The notes under the pieces were generated by a model, which did not search any database, was not told the DNA's origin, and worked only from the letters and a program-made list of their open reading frames with translations. This document shows, piece by piece, positions 48,001-60,355 of a stretch of DNA of 64,000 nucleotides. Numbering within the stretch: position 1 is the stretch's first letter; the number at the start of each line of letters is the position of its first letter. The stretch lies in contig JAFEKR010000001.1 of NCBI GenBank assembly GCA_019022495.1, positions 186,001 through 250,000 on the forward strand. The letters run 5' to 3'. This DNA comes from Epichloe hybrida (taxonomy: Eukaryota > Ascomycota > Sordariomycetes > Hypocreales > Clavicipitaceae). Both the position numbers and the translations under genes were made by a program.

Positions 48001-50597
48001 TTTATAGCCCTTATATAAATAACCTTTAAAATAAGAGAAAATATAACTATACTCTAAGGCTAAACTAGGCTTATACCCTATACTATACTAGCTATTATAT
48101 ATATATCTAGGAGAAGCACTTATATAGCACTAACCTAAAACTTTATTATATATTTAAATATCTTAAGACTTTTATAGCTATAGGTAAAGCTATTAAGACT
48201 TTAGCTATACTATAAACTACTAATAGTAAGGGGTAATATACTATCCTTATAAAAATTTTTATTTATTATTATAAGTATTTTAATAATATACTAGCTATAG
48301 CTTAAATTAACCTAGCTAAAGCCTAGCCCTTAGTCTCTTCCCTTATAAGCATAGCTTATACCTAAGGTGCCTTTAAGGTATAGTAGCTTATACTTACTTA
48401 AATAATACTTACTTACTAAGGTTATAATAACTTAGTTACTAAATTTTTCTATAGTATAAAAACTATAAATAATAACTTAACCTAGTTTATCTTTACCTAG
48501 GAGGTAAGTAATACCTAGGTCTAATAAATAGCTAAAACTATTATAAAGCTAGCTTATACTATTACTAAGGTATACTAAGCCTATAAGAAGTTTAAGAACA
48601 CTCCCTCCTTTTCTTAATTACTTTTTATTATAGTAAAAATCTAGTACTAGAGTATATATATACTAGAGAAGGATTAGAGAACTTAGTTTACTATAGCTAA
48701 ATTAAAATATACTTTTTTAGGGCTATTATTTATCTATATATTACCTTATTATAATTTAAATTAGTTAAGTGCCTTTATATATATTATACTTTCTAATAGC
48801 TCTTAAGTTAGCTATATATAACCTTTTTATTTAACTAAGATATTCTAGTGTAAACCCTAGCTTAGTGTGTTTTTAGCTATAAGGATTTTCTTTACCTAAT
48901 ACTCTAAGAGATTATTATTAGTATTTATTATAATAAGTTCTAGTAGTAGTTATTTATTAGCTAGTCTCTAGCTTAGTAATAAGTTATTAGCTACCTACTA
49001 GATTAGGTTAATGTAAAAGATAAGATATAGTTCCCTTAGAATATCTAATTTAACTATTAAAGGTATTAGTACTTTCAGCACTTTATATTTAGCTATAACC
49101 TAATCTAGTTTCTTATAAGGATAGTTTATCTTAATATTATAAAGGCTAAGCTATATGTAGTCCCTAACCTAAAACTATTTTACTAGTTTATAACTACTAT
49201 TTATATTCTCCTACTACTATTACTAAATAAAAGCTATTATAGCTTATATTAAATCTATACTATTCTTTAGATATTATAAGAAAGCTTAAGCCCTTCCCTT
49301 TACTAATATAGTAAATAGCCCTATAGGGAATAAATCCTAAATTATAGCTATATTAAACCTATAAAGTGCTATATTTACACTTATTCTAATTACTAATATA
49401 TCCCTATTATTTAAGGCTAGCTAGTAAGCTAGTAAGTAATCTAGCTATTAAAACTAAGAGAATAATAATATTACGTGTAGTATAGCTTATACCTCCTAGT
49501 TAGCCCTTTCTATACTACTATTTATCTAAGGGTAATATATAGTAAAAAGTAACTATTATATACTAACTTTACTATAAAGCTTAGTCTAAAAATTACTAAG
49601 CTAATCTAACCTATAGTCTATAATAATTTATATAAGGAACCTATAAAATTACTACTAGTAGTATTTAAATTATTTTATATATACCTTAGCTTTTATTAAT
49701 ATTATTACCTCTAACTAGATATACTTTAAAAGCTAGTTAGTAATAACTATAAGGAACTATAGGTAATCCTAGGCTTAAGCTAGAAGGTTAGTTATAAAGT
49801 TAATAGATATTTATAACTAGTACTTATTAGGTAGTGGAATTAGCTTTAATAAGCCTTATTATAGCTACTAGCTCTTTTACCCTCTATAATAGTAGTAGTT
49901 CTATATAAATTAGGCTATATTCTATAATATACTATCCTAATAGAAGTCTTTTTAAAGCGCTTTAAAGGTTATATTCTAGCCTAGGTAACCTAATAAGGGT
50001 AAGTTATAAACATACTATATTAATATTATAGTTAGTAGCTCTTACTTAAGAACCTATATTTATCCCTAAAATTAGAGTGCTCCCTTTATACTAATCTAAT
50101 AGTTTATAATCTATTCCCTAGTATTAGTATTATCTAGAAACCTCCTAGCCCTTATTACTACTATATTTATTATTAACTTATAAGCTTTATTCTAAGCTAT
50201 AGACTAATCCTATAGAGACTAAAGATGCTTATTTATAAATATTAACTTACTAGTAAGTAAATTCCTTAATATAGCTAGGCTACTATCTAGGGAAATCCTA
50301 TTTATTACTATAATAGGTTTAAGGTAAACATATAGCTATCCCCCCTTTAAAGGAGAATTTTATAAGGCTTATTACTAACTAAATAATTAATGCCTTTACC
50401 CTTTCTATTTCTAGCCTATTAGGATAATACTATAATAATATATCTAGCTATTTTGCTTAAGTACCTAGTCTATAATATAAATAGAAATTAAAGAGTGCTA
50501 GAGTCTTTACTTATTATACCTAATATTCTAATATCTCCCTTAGTGCTATAAAGTACTTAAGGTTCTTATAGTTTATTAGTATTATAAATAGCTTACT

Positions 50598-53500
50598 CCC
50601 TCCTGAGTACGAGGTAAAACTGCTTAGCTTACTACTATTATGAACTAGCCTTATAGCTACTGCATATAAGCGTTCAGAATAAGAATATTATTCTTATAGA
50701 AGAAGAAAGGAATTATACTAGTAGTTACATAGCATCTAGATATATAGCCCCTTATGCGTAGTCTATGCATAGTCTATATAAAGCCCTAACCTAGCTATAC
50801 TAAGTATATATACTTTCTAGAGACTTTCTAAAGCTAGACTTAACCTAAGCTTATAGCTTAAGTCTATAATATACCCCTATACTTACCCTCTCTTTTTTAC
50901 CCCTTAAAAAAGTAAGTGTATATTAATACTAAACCTTTATTATATAGCCCTCTTAAAAAAATATAGTAAAGTAGTATAAATAGCCTAGTAAGGCTAGTAA
51001 GCACCTAAGTAAAGTTATACCTTTACTATATAAATCTAAAAAATTTTTAGTGTAGTAGCTACCTTACTTTACACTAGCTCTACTCTTAATACTACTAGCT
51101 ACCTCTTTTATAGCCCCTTATTACTAGCTATCTCCTTACTTTCTTTACTCTCTTAACCTTACCCTAACTTTATATTCTAATTATTACTTACTAAAATTAA
51201 ACTTTACTTTAAATAACTCTCTTATTAGTAATTATCTAACCCCTTACTATATAATATACTACTCTTACTTACTCCTAGCTATTATTTATAAATATAAATA
51301 ACTTACGCTCTAATTAAAGCTTAACCTATTTATCCTAAAATATAAATAACTTATTTCCCTTTCTTTAATTTTATATCTTTTTACCTTTATATTATTATAA
51401 TTTCTTTTTCTTATACTATTTCTTCCTATATTTATTAATTATCTTATAACCTTAAAGTTCTTTTTTTATATCTAGTTTACTTTTTATTATAAGTAATATT
51501 ATTTCCCCCTTAGACTAACTTACTTTTAGTATACCCCCTCCCTTTCCTTTACCTTCTCTTACCTTACTTAAGGGCACTTACCTTAGTAAGTATATTTTAA
51601 AAGAGAACTTTAATAATAAAGCCCTTTCTAATAGTAAGGAGTATAATTTCCTATATAATCCTTATATAAATAATCTCTAGAATAAGGGTAGCCTTAATTA
51701 TACTCTAGGGCTAAACTAAGCTTATTATTATTACTATACTAGTTATTATACTTACCTTTAGGAGAAGTACTTATATAGTACTAACCTAAAACTTTACTAT
51801 ACCTTTAAGTATTTTAAAAACCTTATATATATAGGAAAAGCTATTAAGACTCTAGCTATACTATAGTTTACTAATAGTAAGGGGTAATATACTACCCTTA
51901 TAAAAACTTTTATTTACTATTATAAATATTTTAATAGTATACTTACTACTACCTAAATTAATTTAGCTAAGGCCTAGCCCTTAGCTTCCTTCCTTATAAG
52001 TATAGCTTATACCTAAGGTACCTCTAAGGTATAGTAACTTATACTTACCTAGATAATACTTACTTACTAAGGTTATAATAACCTAGCTACTAAATTCTTC
52101 TATAGTATAAGAACTATAAATAATAACTTAGCCTAGTTTATCTTTACCTAGGAGGTAGGTAATACCTAAGTCTAATAAATAGCTAAAACTATTACAAAGC
52201 TAGCCTATATTATTACTAAGACTTACTAATAGCCTAATAACCCTAATAATACCCCCCCCCCTTCTTAATTACTTTATACTATAGTAAAAACTTAGTACTA
52301 GATTATATGTATACTAAAACTAAACTAGGCGCCTTAATTATTTATAGTTAAATTAAAATATACTCTTTTAGGGCTATTATTTATCTATATATCCCTTTAT
52401 TATAATTTAAATTAGTTAAGTGCCTCTATATATATTATACTCTTTAACAGCTTTTATATTAGCTATATATAGCCTTTCTATTTAACTAAGATATTCCTAT
52501 TTAAGCCCTTACCTAGCGTGTTTTTAGCTATAAGGATTTTCTTTACTTAATACTTTATAAGATTATTATTAGCATTTATTATAATAAGTTTTAGTAGTAA
52601 ATATTTATTAGCTAGTCTTTAGCTTAGTAATAGATTATCCGCTATACACTAGACTAAGTTATTATAAAAGATAAGATACAGTCCCCTTAGGATATCTAAT
52701 TTAACTATTAAAGATATAGGAACTTTAAGCACCTTATATTTAGCTATAACCTAATCTAACTTCTTATAGGGATAGTTAGTCTTAATATTATAAAGGCTAA
52801 GCTATATATAGTCCCTAACCTAGAACTATTCCGCTAGTCTATAGCTACTATTTATATCTTCCTACTACTACTACTAAATAAAAGCTATTATAGCTTATAT
52901 TAAATCTATACTATTCTTTAGATATTATAGGAAAGCTTAAGCCCTTCCCTTTGCTAATATAGTAAATAGCCCTATAGGGGATAGGTCCTAAATTATAGCT
53001 ATATTAAACCTATAAAGTGCTATATTTATACTTATTCTAGTTACTAATAAATCCCTATTATTTAAGGCTAGCTAGTAGGCTAGTAGGTAATCTAGCTATT
53101 TAAACTAAGAGAATAATAATATTACGTATAGTATAGCTTATACCTCTTAGTTAGCCCTTTCTATGCCACTATCTATCTAGGGGTAGTATATAGTAGAAAG
53201 TAACTATTATATGCTAACTTTATTATAAAGCTTAGTCTAAAAATTACTAAGCTAATCTAACCTATAGTCTATAATAATTTATATAAGGAACCTATAAAAT
53301 TACTACTAGTAGTGCTTAAATTATTCTATATATACCTTGGCTTTTATTAATATTATTAATTCTAACTAGATATACTTTAAAAGCTAGTTAGTAATAACTA
53401 TAAGGAACTATAAGTAATCCTAGGCTTAAGCTAGAAGGTTAGTTATAAAGTTAATAGATATTTATGACTAGTATTTATTAGGTAGTAGAATTAGCTTTAA

Positions 53501-56500
53501 TAAGCCTTATTATAGCTACTAGCTCTTTTGCCCTTTGTAATAGTAGTAGTTCTATATAAACTAGGCTATATCTTATAATATACTATCCTAATAGAAGTCT
53601 CTTTAAAGCGCCTTAAAGGTTATATTCTAGCCTAGGTAACCTAATAAGGGTAAGTTATAAACACGCTATATTAATATTATAGTTAGCGGCTCCTACTTAG
53701 GTACCTATATTTATTCCTAAAATTAGAGTGCTTCCTTTATACTAATCTAATAGTCTATAATCTATTCCCTAGTATTAGTGGTGTCTAAAAACTTCCTAGC
53801 CCCTATTACTACTACATCTCTTTATAGCTTATAAGCTTTATCCTAAGTTACTAACTAATTTTATAGAGACTAAAGGTGCTTATTTATAAATATTAATACA
53901 CTAGCAGGTAGATTCCTTAATACTACTAGACTACCTTCTAGGGAAATCCTATCTATTACCATAATAGGTTTAAGGTAAATACGTGGCTATCTATCCTTAA
54001 AGAAGAATTTTATAAGGCTTATTACTAACTAAATAATTAGTGCCTTTGCCTTTTCCCTTTCTAGCCTATCTAGATAATACTATAATAATATATTTAGATA
54101 TTTTGCTTAAGTGCCTAGCTTATAATATAAATAGAAATTAAAAAGTACTAAAGTCTTTGCCTACTATGCCTAATATTCTAATATCTCCCTTAGTACTATA
54201 AAGTACTTAAGGTTCTTATAGTCTATTAGTATTATAAATAGCTTGCTTACGCTCTATAGCTTTACTAACTATACCTTTAGATAGGAGATAATTACTAGTA
54301 ACTCCTTATTATAGATTATATAATTCCGCTAAGCTACCTATAATTAAGCTAAATAGTAGGCTACTAGATATAAAATACTATTATTACTAAACTAGGAGAG
54401 ATACCTACCTAAAGCTATCCCTAAGTAATTTACCTTTACTAAAGTATTCTTTTTAAAATCCTACTAAGCTAGAATTAAGTATAATATAAAAGCTAACTTT
54501 AATACCTTAAAAGCCTTTTTATACTTCTTTAACTAGTAAAATAAGGCTCTTTTCTTTATTAAGTTAATAAGGGGGCCTGCTATATCTAAGAAGTTTAGTA
54601 TAAGGTTATAATAAAAGTTAGTAAAACCTAGAAAGCCATAGACTCCTTAGACCCTAGTTAGTGCCTCCTAATCCTAAATTACTATGATTTTCTCCTTATC
54701 TAAATAAATAGCTTTCCTTACCTAGATAATAAACCTAAGGTACTTAACTTCTTTAGTTATAAAGATACACTTCTTAATATCTAGGTTTAGACTAGCTTAT
54801 TATAGTCTAGATAGCATGCTATAAACCTTTTATATATAATTCTTTTATAAACTACCTAAGTACACAAGCATATTATTAAGATATATAGTAATATAATTAC
54901 TAAAAATACTACTTAATACACTATTAATATACCTCTAGAAAGTTACTAGCACGCTTGCTAACCTAAAGGGGCATACTAGCTATTTAAATAAGCTAAACCT
55001 TATCTAAAATATAGTCTAGTGTTCCTTGCCCTTAGTAATATATATATAGTAAAACACTAATTATATATCTAGCTTTATAAACTACTTTACCTTAGCTAAG
55101 GAATATAATATTTTCTTTATAAGTAGTAGTAAGTAATAGTTCTATTCTATAATCTTATTAAGTATATAATAGTCTACATAAAACCTCTAACCCTTACTAG
55201 GCTTTTTTTACTAGTAATACTAGGGCTATTACTAATAAGGAGCTTACTTAAATCTAACCTTTATTTATTAAGTCTATTACTTACTTCTAGATTTCTAGTA
55301 AGTACTCCTAAGGTATATTATATAAAGGTGCCTATAGTAAGTTAGGTTTGTTTCTATCTATATTATATTTTAGTTAAATATAGTAGTCTAACTTCCCTTA
55401 GTGTAGTAGTAGGGCGCTTACCTTACTCTTTAAAAATAAGTCTCTAAAGTCCTATAAAGCCTCTAGTAAGGAAGCTAGAAGCTTATTCTCTATAGGCTTT
55501 AGGGTTATATTAATTTATAAGATAAATATAATTTCCCTTAGGCTTATAGCGTAAAGCTAAATATCCTCCTTCTATCTCCTTACCTATTATACTATCCTTA
55601 TAAATATTAAACCTAGAATAAATACTATAGGTTAGTTAACCTTTCTATTAGCTATAGCCTATATAAGTAGCCTATTAGCTAATCCCACACACACATATTA
55701 TTACGCTATATCTAGGCTAATTTTGTTTTGTTTTATCTATAGTATACCTAGGATTAGGTGCCTTATTAGTCCTAGGATTATATATACTATAATTAGTGTC
55801 TTCTATCTATTTAAATCTAACTAAAAACAAATAATATATAAAATATATAATTATTTCTCCTAACTCTCTTTTCCCCCTTATTTTACACTAATAGCTATAT
55901 AAACTATCCTTTTAGTTAAAAGAGGGAGGTGTTTTAATTAAAGCTTTTAGATAAGGTATTTACTTATAGTAGTATAGTAGTTATAGCTAGTATTAACTTA
56001 AGTGTTTATAAAGGTAATCTTATTAATTAAAGTAAGGACTAAGAAAGGAGCTAAGTCTATATTTCTCTAGATCTCCTTAAAGTCCTTATTAGTAATAACT
56101 ATATACTATAAAGCCCCTTTATGCTTCCTTCCTTTATTCCCTATTAAATAACTTAATAATAAGGTTATTCTTTTCCTAATTAATTTGTAGACTTATTATT
56201 TAAGTTAATAGTAGGTGTGTTCTTTATATTATAAGTATTAATAAAGGACTTCTTTTATAGGTAAATAGTAGGATATAATAAGTATACTATAGTAAAGTGC
56301 TTAGAGAAGCTATATTATAAATATTACCCTTTATTATAGTATATATTAAGTATATCCTAAGTAACTTACTTAGTATGCTTACTACCCTTCTTATTACTTA
56401 ACTTTTAGTATCCTATAGGATTTCTAGAGCTTTACTAGGTCCTTACTATGCCTATAGAGTAAATATCTATTATTAGCGTGTCCTTATCCTATAGCTTAGT

Positions 56501-58216
56501 TTTAATTAGGTTAGGTATTAGATTACCTTATTTTTATATGTAGTATTTTTCCTTTAGTTAGTAAGACTTAATATCTAATATAATACTTTAATAGTAAGCT
56601 ATAGCTACTATATAATTAGCCTAAGGTATATCCTACCTAATACTATAATCCCTTATTTACTTATTAAGCACTATATATAACTTAGATAGCTTTACTAAGT
56701 CTGCTTACCTAAGCCCCCTAGCTAAGGCTAGCTTCTATTTAAAGTAAATATAGAAGTTACTAAACCTCTTATTTTATTATTATATTAACTAGTTAAGTTT
56801 TATAATTACTATTTCCTAGTGGTAAGGGTTATTAAATATCTCCCTTAAATAGTCTAGAAGTCTAGATAAATAAAAGTTCTTTAAGTAGCCTTTCTTAAAG
56901 AAGGGTATAACCTATGCTTAAACCTTAGGTAATAGGTTTTAGTAAATAAAGCACTACTAATCCTAATTACTACTAATAAACTCCTTATTTACTAGTAGCT
57001 TATAAGTTATAAGGCCCTTCTAAGCTATAAATAGGACCCTATTACTATTAAAGGGAGGGCCTATAAGTAAGGGTTTTTGCTTAATCTAGGTTAGTATAAG
57101 TGCTATATTTTATAAATTAGCTAAGTACTAGATTTATACTACCTACTCCTATACCTATTATTATAAGAGTGCTAACTTATTGAAGTTTATTATATTTAGT
57201 AGTAGTAGTGTATTCTCTAGCTAGGTTATTTCTATAGTAAAGAATAATATATATTATAAACTAGCCTTATAGCTACTATATATAAGCATTTAGAATAAGA
57301 ATATTATTCTTATAGAAAAAGAAAGGAATTATACTAGTGGTTACATAGTATCTAGATATATAGCCCCTTATGCGCGGTCTATGCATGGTCTGTGTAGAGC
57401 CCTAACCTAGCCGCACTAAGTACGCATACTTTCCGGAGACTTTCCGAAGCTAGACTTAACCTAAGCTTATAGCTCGAGTCTATAATAACTACACCCTAAT
57501 ACCCCATTCCTTTAACTTCTTTTTATCTACCTTGCAAAGCTTATTAGTAAGCTTACCCTTATTTTTTAGTATTTTCTCCCTTATATTATAGATACTATTA
57601 ATTATCTTTAGGTTAGATTTATCTTCCCTTTCCTTTCCTTTGCTTTTCTTCTCTTTTACTATATTATTTAATATTTTAGATAGTGTAGTGTCTTTTTTAA
57701 TACCTTTAGCTATATTATTATCTAATTAGTTAGTTATTAATTGGTTAATTGGTAGCCTATGACCTACTTAGTAATGGAATTGGATTAGCTGCAATTGAGG
57801 ATAAGTTATGTTGTTTTTTTAGGGTTCAAGTTTGCCTTAGAGCTTTAAAGGATAAGTTATAAGATAAAAGAGATATAAAGAGATAGAATAAACATAGTCG
57901 CAGAGAAAGGGCAAATCATGTTAATTTATACTATAAGTAAAACTTAAATAGATTTAAGTTTAACTACAGTTATAAATTATAACTTTATCTTACGTAATTA
58001 TAGCTATAAAGTTTATTATAAACTTTATATTAACTTTTTAGCCCCTAAATTTATAGCTTAAAGCTTATTCCTTTTATGTTTTACCTAATACTATAGTAAT
58101 TATTAAATTTGGTTATTACATGTAGCACTAGCTAGGTATTACTAGTAATTTTTTTAGTTCCTTGAAAATTAGATGCATTAGCCACAGCCAATAACCCCAA
58201 AAAAAATTAAAAATCA
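50598..58216 (+). mobile_element. Retroposon G, 762 bp copy, split by element F
   Basis: The pieces 50598-50635 and 57493-58216 form one element once F and its duplication are removed. Target duplication ATAAATAGCTTACT lies at 50584-50597 and 58217-58230. The right part (about 57802-58216) is homologous to the 410 bp copy and has the same hairpin and A-rich 3' end (GCATTAGCCACAGCCAATA here, C-to-T mutated). The left 350 bp are present only in this copy, so the source element is at least 762 bp. No open frame was recognised. Confidence 0.75.
50636..57487 (-). mobile_element. Element F: complete gypsy element of the D family nested in the retroposon
   Basis: Inverted 236 bp LTRs at 50636-50871 and 57252-57487, target duplication ACTAC at 50631-50635 and 57488-57492. 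At 6,852 bp it is about 830 bp longer than D, so D probably carries an internal deletion (or F an insertion). The minus strand holds the gypsy pol region mirrored from D (about 54240-55300). RIP has removed open frames. Confidence 0.85.
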
Positions 58217-59531
58217 ATAAATAGCTTACTTATACTCTATAGCTTTACTAACTATACCTTAAGATAAGAGATAATTACTAGTAGCTTCTTATTATAGATT
58301 ATATAGTTTTACTAAGCTACCTATAATTAAGCTAAATAATAGGCTACTAAATATAAAATACTATTATTACTAAACTAAGAGAGATACCTACTTAAAGCTA
58401 TTCCTAAGTAATTTACCTTTATTAAAGTATCCCTTTTAGGATCCTACTAAGCTAGGATTAGGTAAGATATAAAAGCTAACTTTAATACCTTAAAAGCCTT
58501 ATTACACTCCTTTAACTAGTAAAATAAGGCTTCTTTCTTTATTAAGTTAATAAGGGGGCTTACTATATCTAAGAAATTTAGTATAAAATTATAATAAAAG
58601 TTAGTAAAACCTAGAAAGCTATAAACTCCCTAGACCTTAGTTAGTGCCTTTTAATCTTAAATTACTATAATCTTTTTCTTATCTAGATAAATAGCTTTCC
58701 TTACTTAGATAATAAACCTAAGATACTTAATCTCTTTAGTTATAAAGATATTCTTCTTAATATTTAGGTTTAGACTACCTTATTATAGTCTAGATAGTAT
58801 GCTATAGACCTTTTATATATAATCCTTCTATAATCCGCCTAAGTACACTAGTATATTATTAAGATATATAGTAATATAATTTCTAAGAATACTACTTAAT
58901 ATACTATTAATATACCTCTAGAAAGTTACTAGCGTGCCTGCTAACCTAAAGGGGTATACTAGCTATTTAAATAAGCTAAACCTTATCTAAAATATAGTCT
59001 AGTGTTCCTTACCTTTAGTAATATATATATAGTAAAATACTAATTATATATCTAGCTTTATAAACTACTTTACCTTAGCTAAAGAATATAATATTTCTTT
59101 TACTAGTAGTAATAAGTAATAGTCCTATTTTATAATCTTATTAAGTATATAATAGTTTACGTAAAACCTCTAATCCTTACTAGGCTTTTTTACTAGTAAT
59201 ACTAAGGCTATTACTAATAAAAAGCTTACCTAAATCTAACCCTTATTTATTAAGTCTATTACTTATTTCTAGATTTCTAGTAAATACTCCTAAGGTATAT
59301 TATATAAAGGCACCTATAGTAAGTTAGGTTTATTTCTATTTATATTATATTTTAGGCGAATATAGTAGTTTAACTTCCCTTAGTATAGTAGTAAGGCACT
59401 TACCTTGCTTTTTAGAAATAAGTCTATAAAGTCCTATAATACCTCTAGTAAGAAAGCTTAAAGCTCCTCCTTTATAGGCTTTAGGGTTATATTAATCTAT
59501 AAGATAAATATAATTTCCCTTAGACTTATAG

Positions 59532-60005
59532 TATTTTATCAGGGAAAAACAACCACCCTAAAATAACGGAAAAGAGGGACTTAACGATAACAATAATGCT
59601 AACGAAAATGATAATATTAACGATAATAACAATATTGACAATATCAGCGATTAAACCTAGATATCAGAATCTAGGTCTGCGATATTTGCAATCCATCGCG
59701 AGGATCCAAGCTAGAAAAGCAGCCTAGCTAGGCAGCTAGATAATCTCGAATAATCTTATAATAATCTTAGGAAAACACAGGTAAAAACACGATTTAAATA
59801 ATCTAAGCTAAAGGTATTAAAGGGAGAGTTAATTTTCTATGAAAAGGGAGGGAATCTAGGGCTTTTATCTAGCTAGGGGGTTAGGGGCTAGGCCAGGTCT
59901 GATGTGGTTAAATTAATCCGATAATCCGATAGATCCGAGGTCTAAGGGGCTAGAGGTCTTGTGAGAAAAGAGGTCTCAAGGGGTCATATTCCTAGCCACA
60001 TAACA
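59532..60005 (+). repeat. Candidate LTR of a further, younger element (element H)
   Basis: 474 bp, beginning TATTTTATCAGGG (fits TGTTTTATC with one G-to-A change) and ending CACATAACA. It breaks element E. It contains normal CA/TG content and so is less mutated than its surroundings. No matching second LTR or target duplication is in the window, consistent with the rest of the element extending to the right. The LTR call rests on its ends and position only. Confidence 0.4.
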
Positions 60006-60014
60006 CCTCCCTAA

Positions 60015-60053
60015 CTGTTTTCCCTTCCTAGTCCCTAGGAAAAGGGAAAACAG
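60015..60053. repeat. Strong inverted repeat (hairpin) next to the candidate LTR
   Basis: Arms CTGTTTTCCCTT (60015-60026) and AAGGGAAAACAG (60042-60053) pair over 12 bp. An inner CCTAG/CTAGG pair (60027-60031 and 60035-60039) extends the stem, with a 3 nt loop and a small bulge. Confidence 0.85.
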
Positions 60054-60171
60054 TAACCAAAAGAAAACAACAAGAAAGGGGAATAAGTAGTATAATTATT
60101 AGATTAAAAAAAAAAATCGTGATTTTTAGGCCCCCCCCCCTCCTATCCATCAATCAATCAAAGGGGTCATC

Positions 60172-60290
60172 TTTCCGATAGTTAGAGACCTTTCCGATAG
60201 TTAGAGACCTTTCCGATAGTTAGAGACCTTTCCGATAGTTAGAGACCTTTCCGATAGTTAGAGACCTTTTCGATAATCAGAGGAATCGTC
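60172..60290 (+). repeat. Six tandem copies of a 19 bp repeat
   Basis: The unit TTTCCGATAGTTAGAGACC starts at 60172, 60191, 60210, 60229 and 60248 exactly; a degenerate sixth copy is at 60267. GTTAGAGACC recurs inside the 144 bp units downstream, so the two arrays are related. Confidence 0.92.
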
Positions 60291-60355
60291 AGTCAGAGGT
60301 GTCTTCATCGGTCAGAGACCTCGTCAGACAGTCTGATTAATTGATTCGATAAGAA

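Larger units (their letters stand above)
47016..59531 (-). mobile_element. Element E: inverted gypsy element of the D family, truncated
   Basis: Starts with an inverted D-type LTR (47016-47240; about 11 bp shorter than 236 bp through an internal deletion). The body runs 47241-50597 and resumes at 58231-59531 after the retroposon insertion. It parallels element F on the same strand. It stops abruptly inside the body at 59531 where a different sequence begins, so the other LTR is missing from the window. Strong CA/TG depletion. It sits in A' with TTTAC in front; the matching duplication is not visible. Confidence 0.75.

Noticed and set aside
60172..60290. CRISPR array
   Set aside because: Units are directly adjacent with no spacers, and the genome is fungal.
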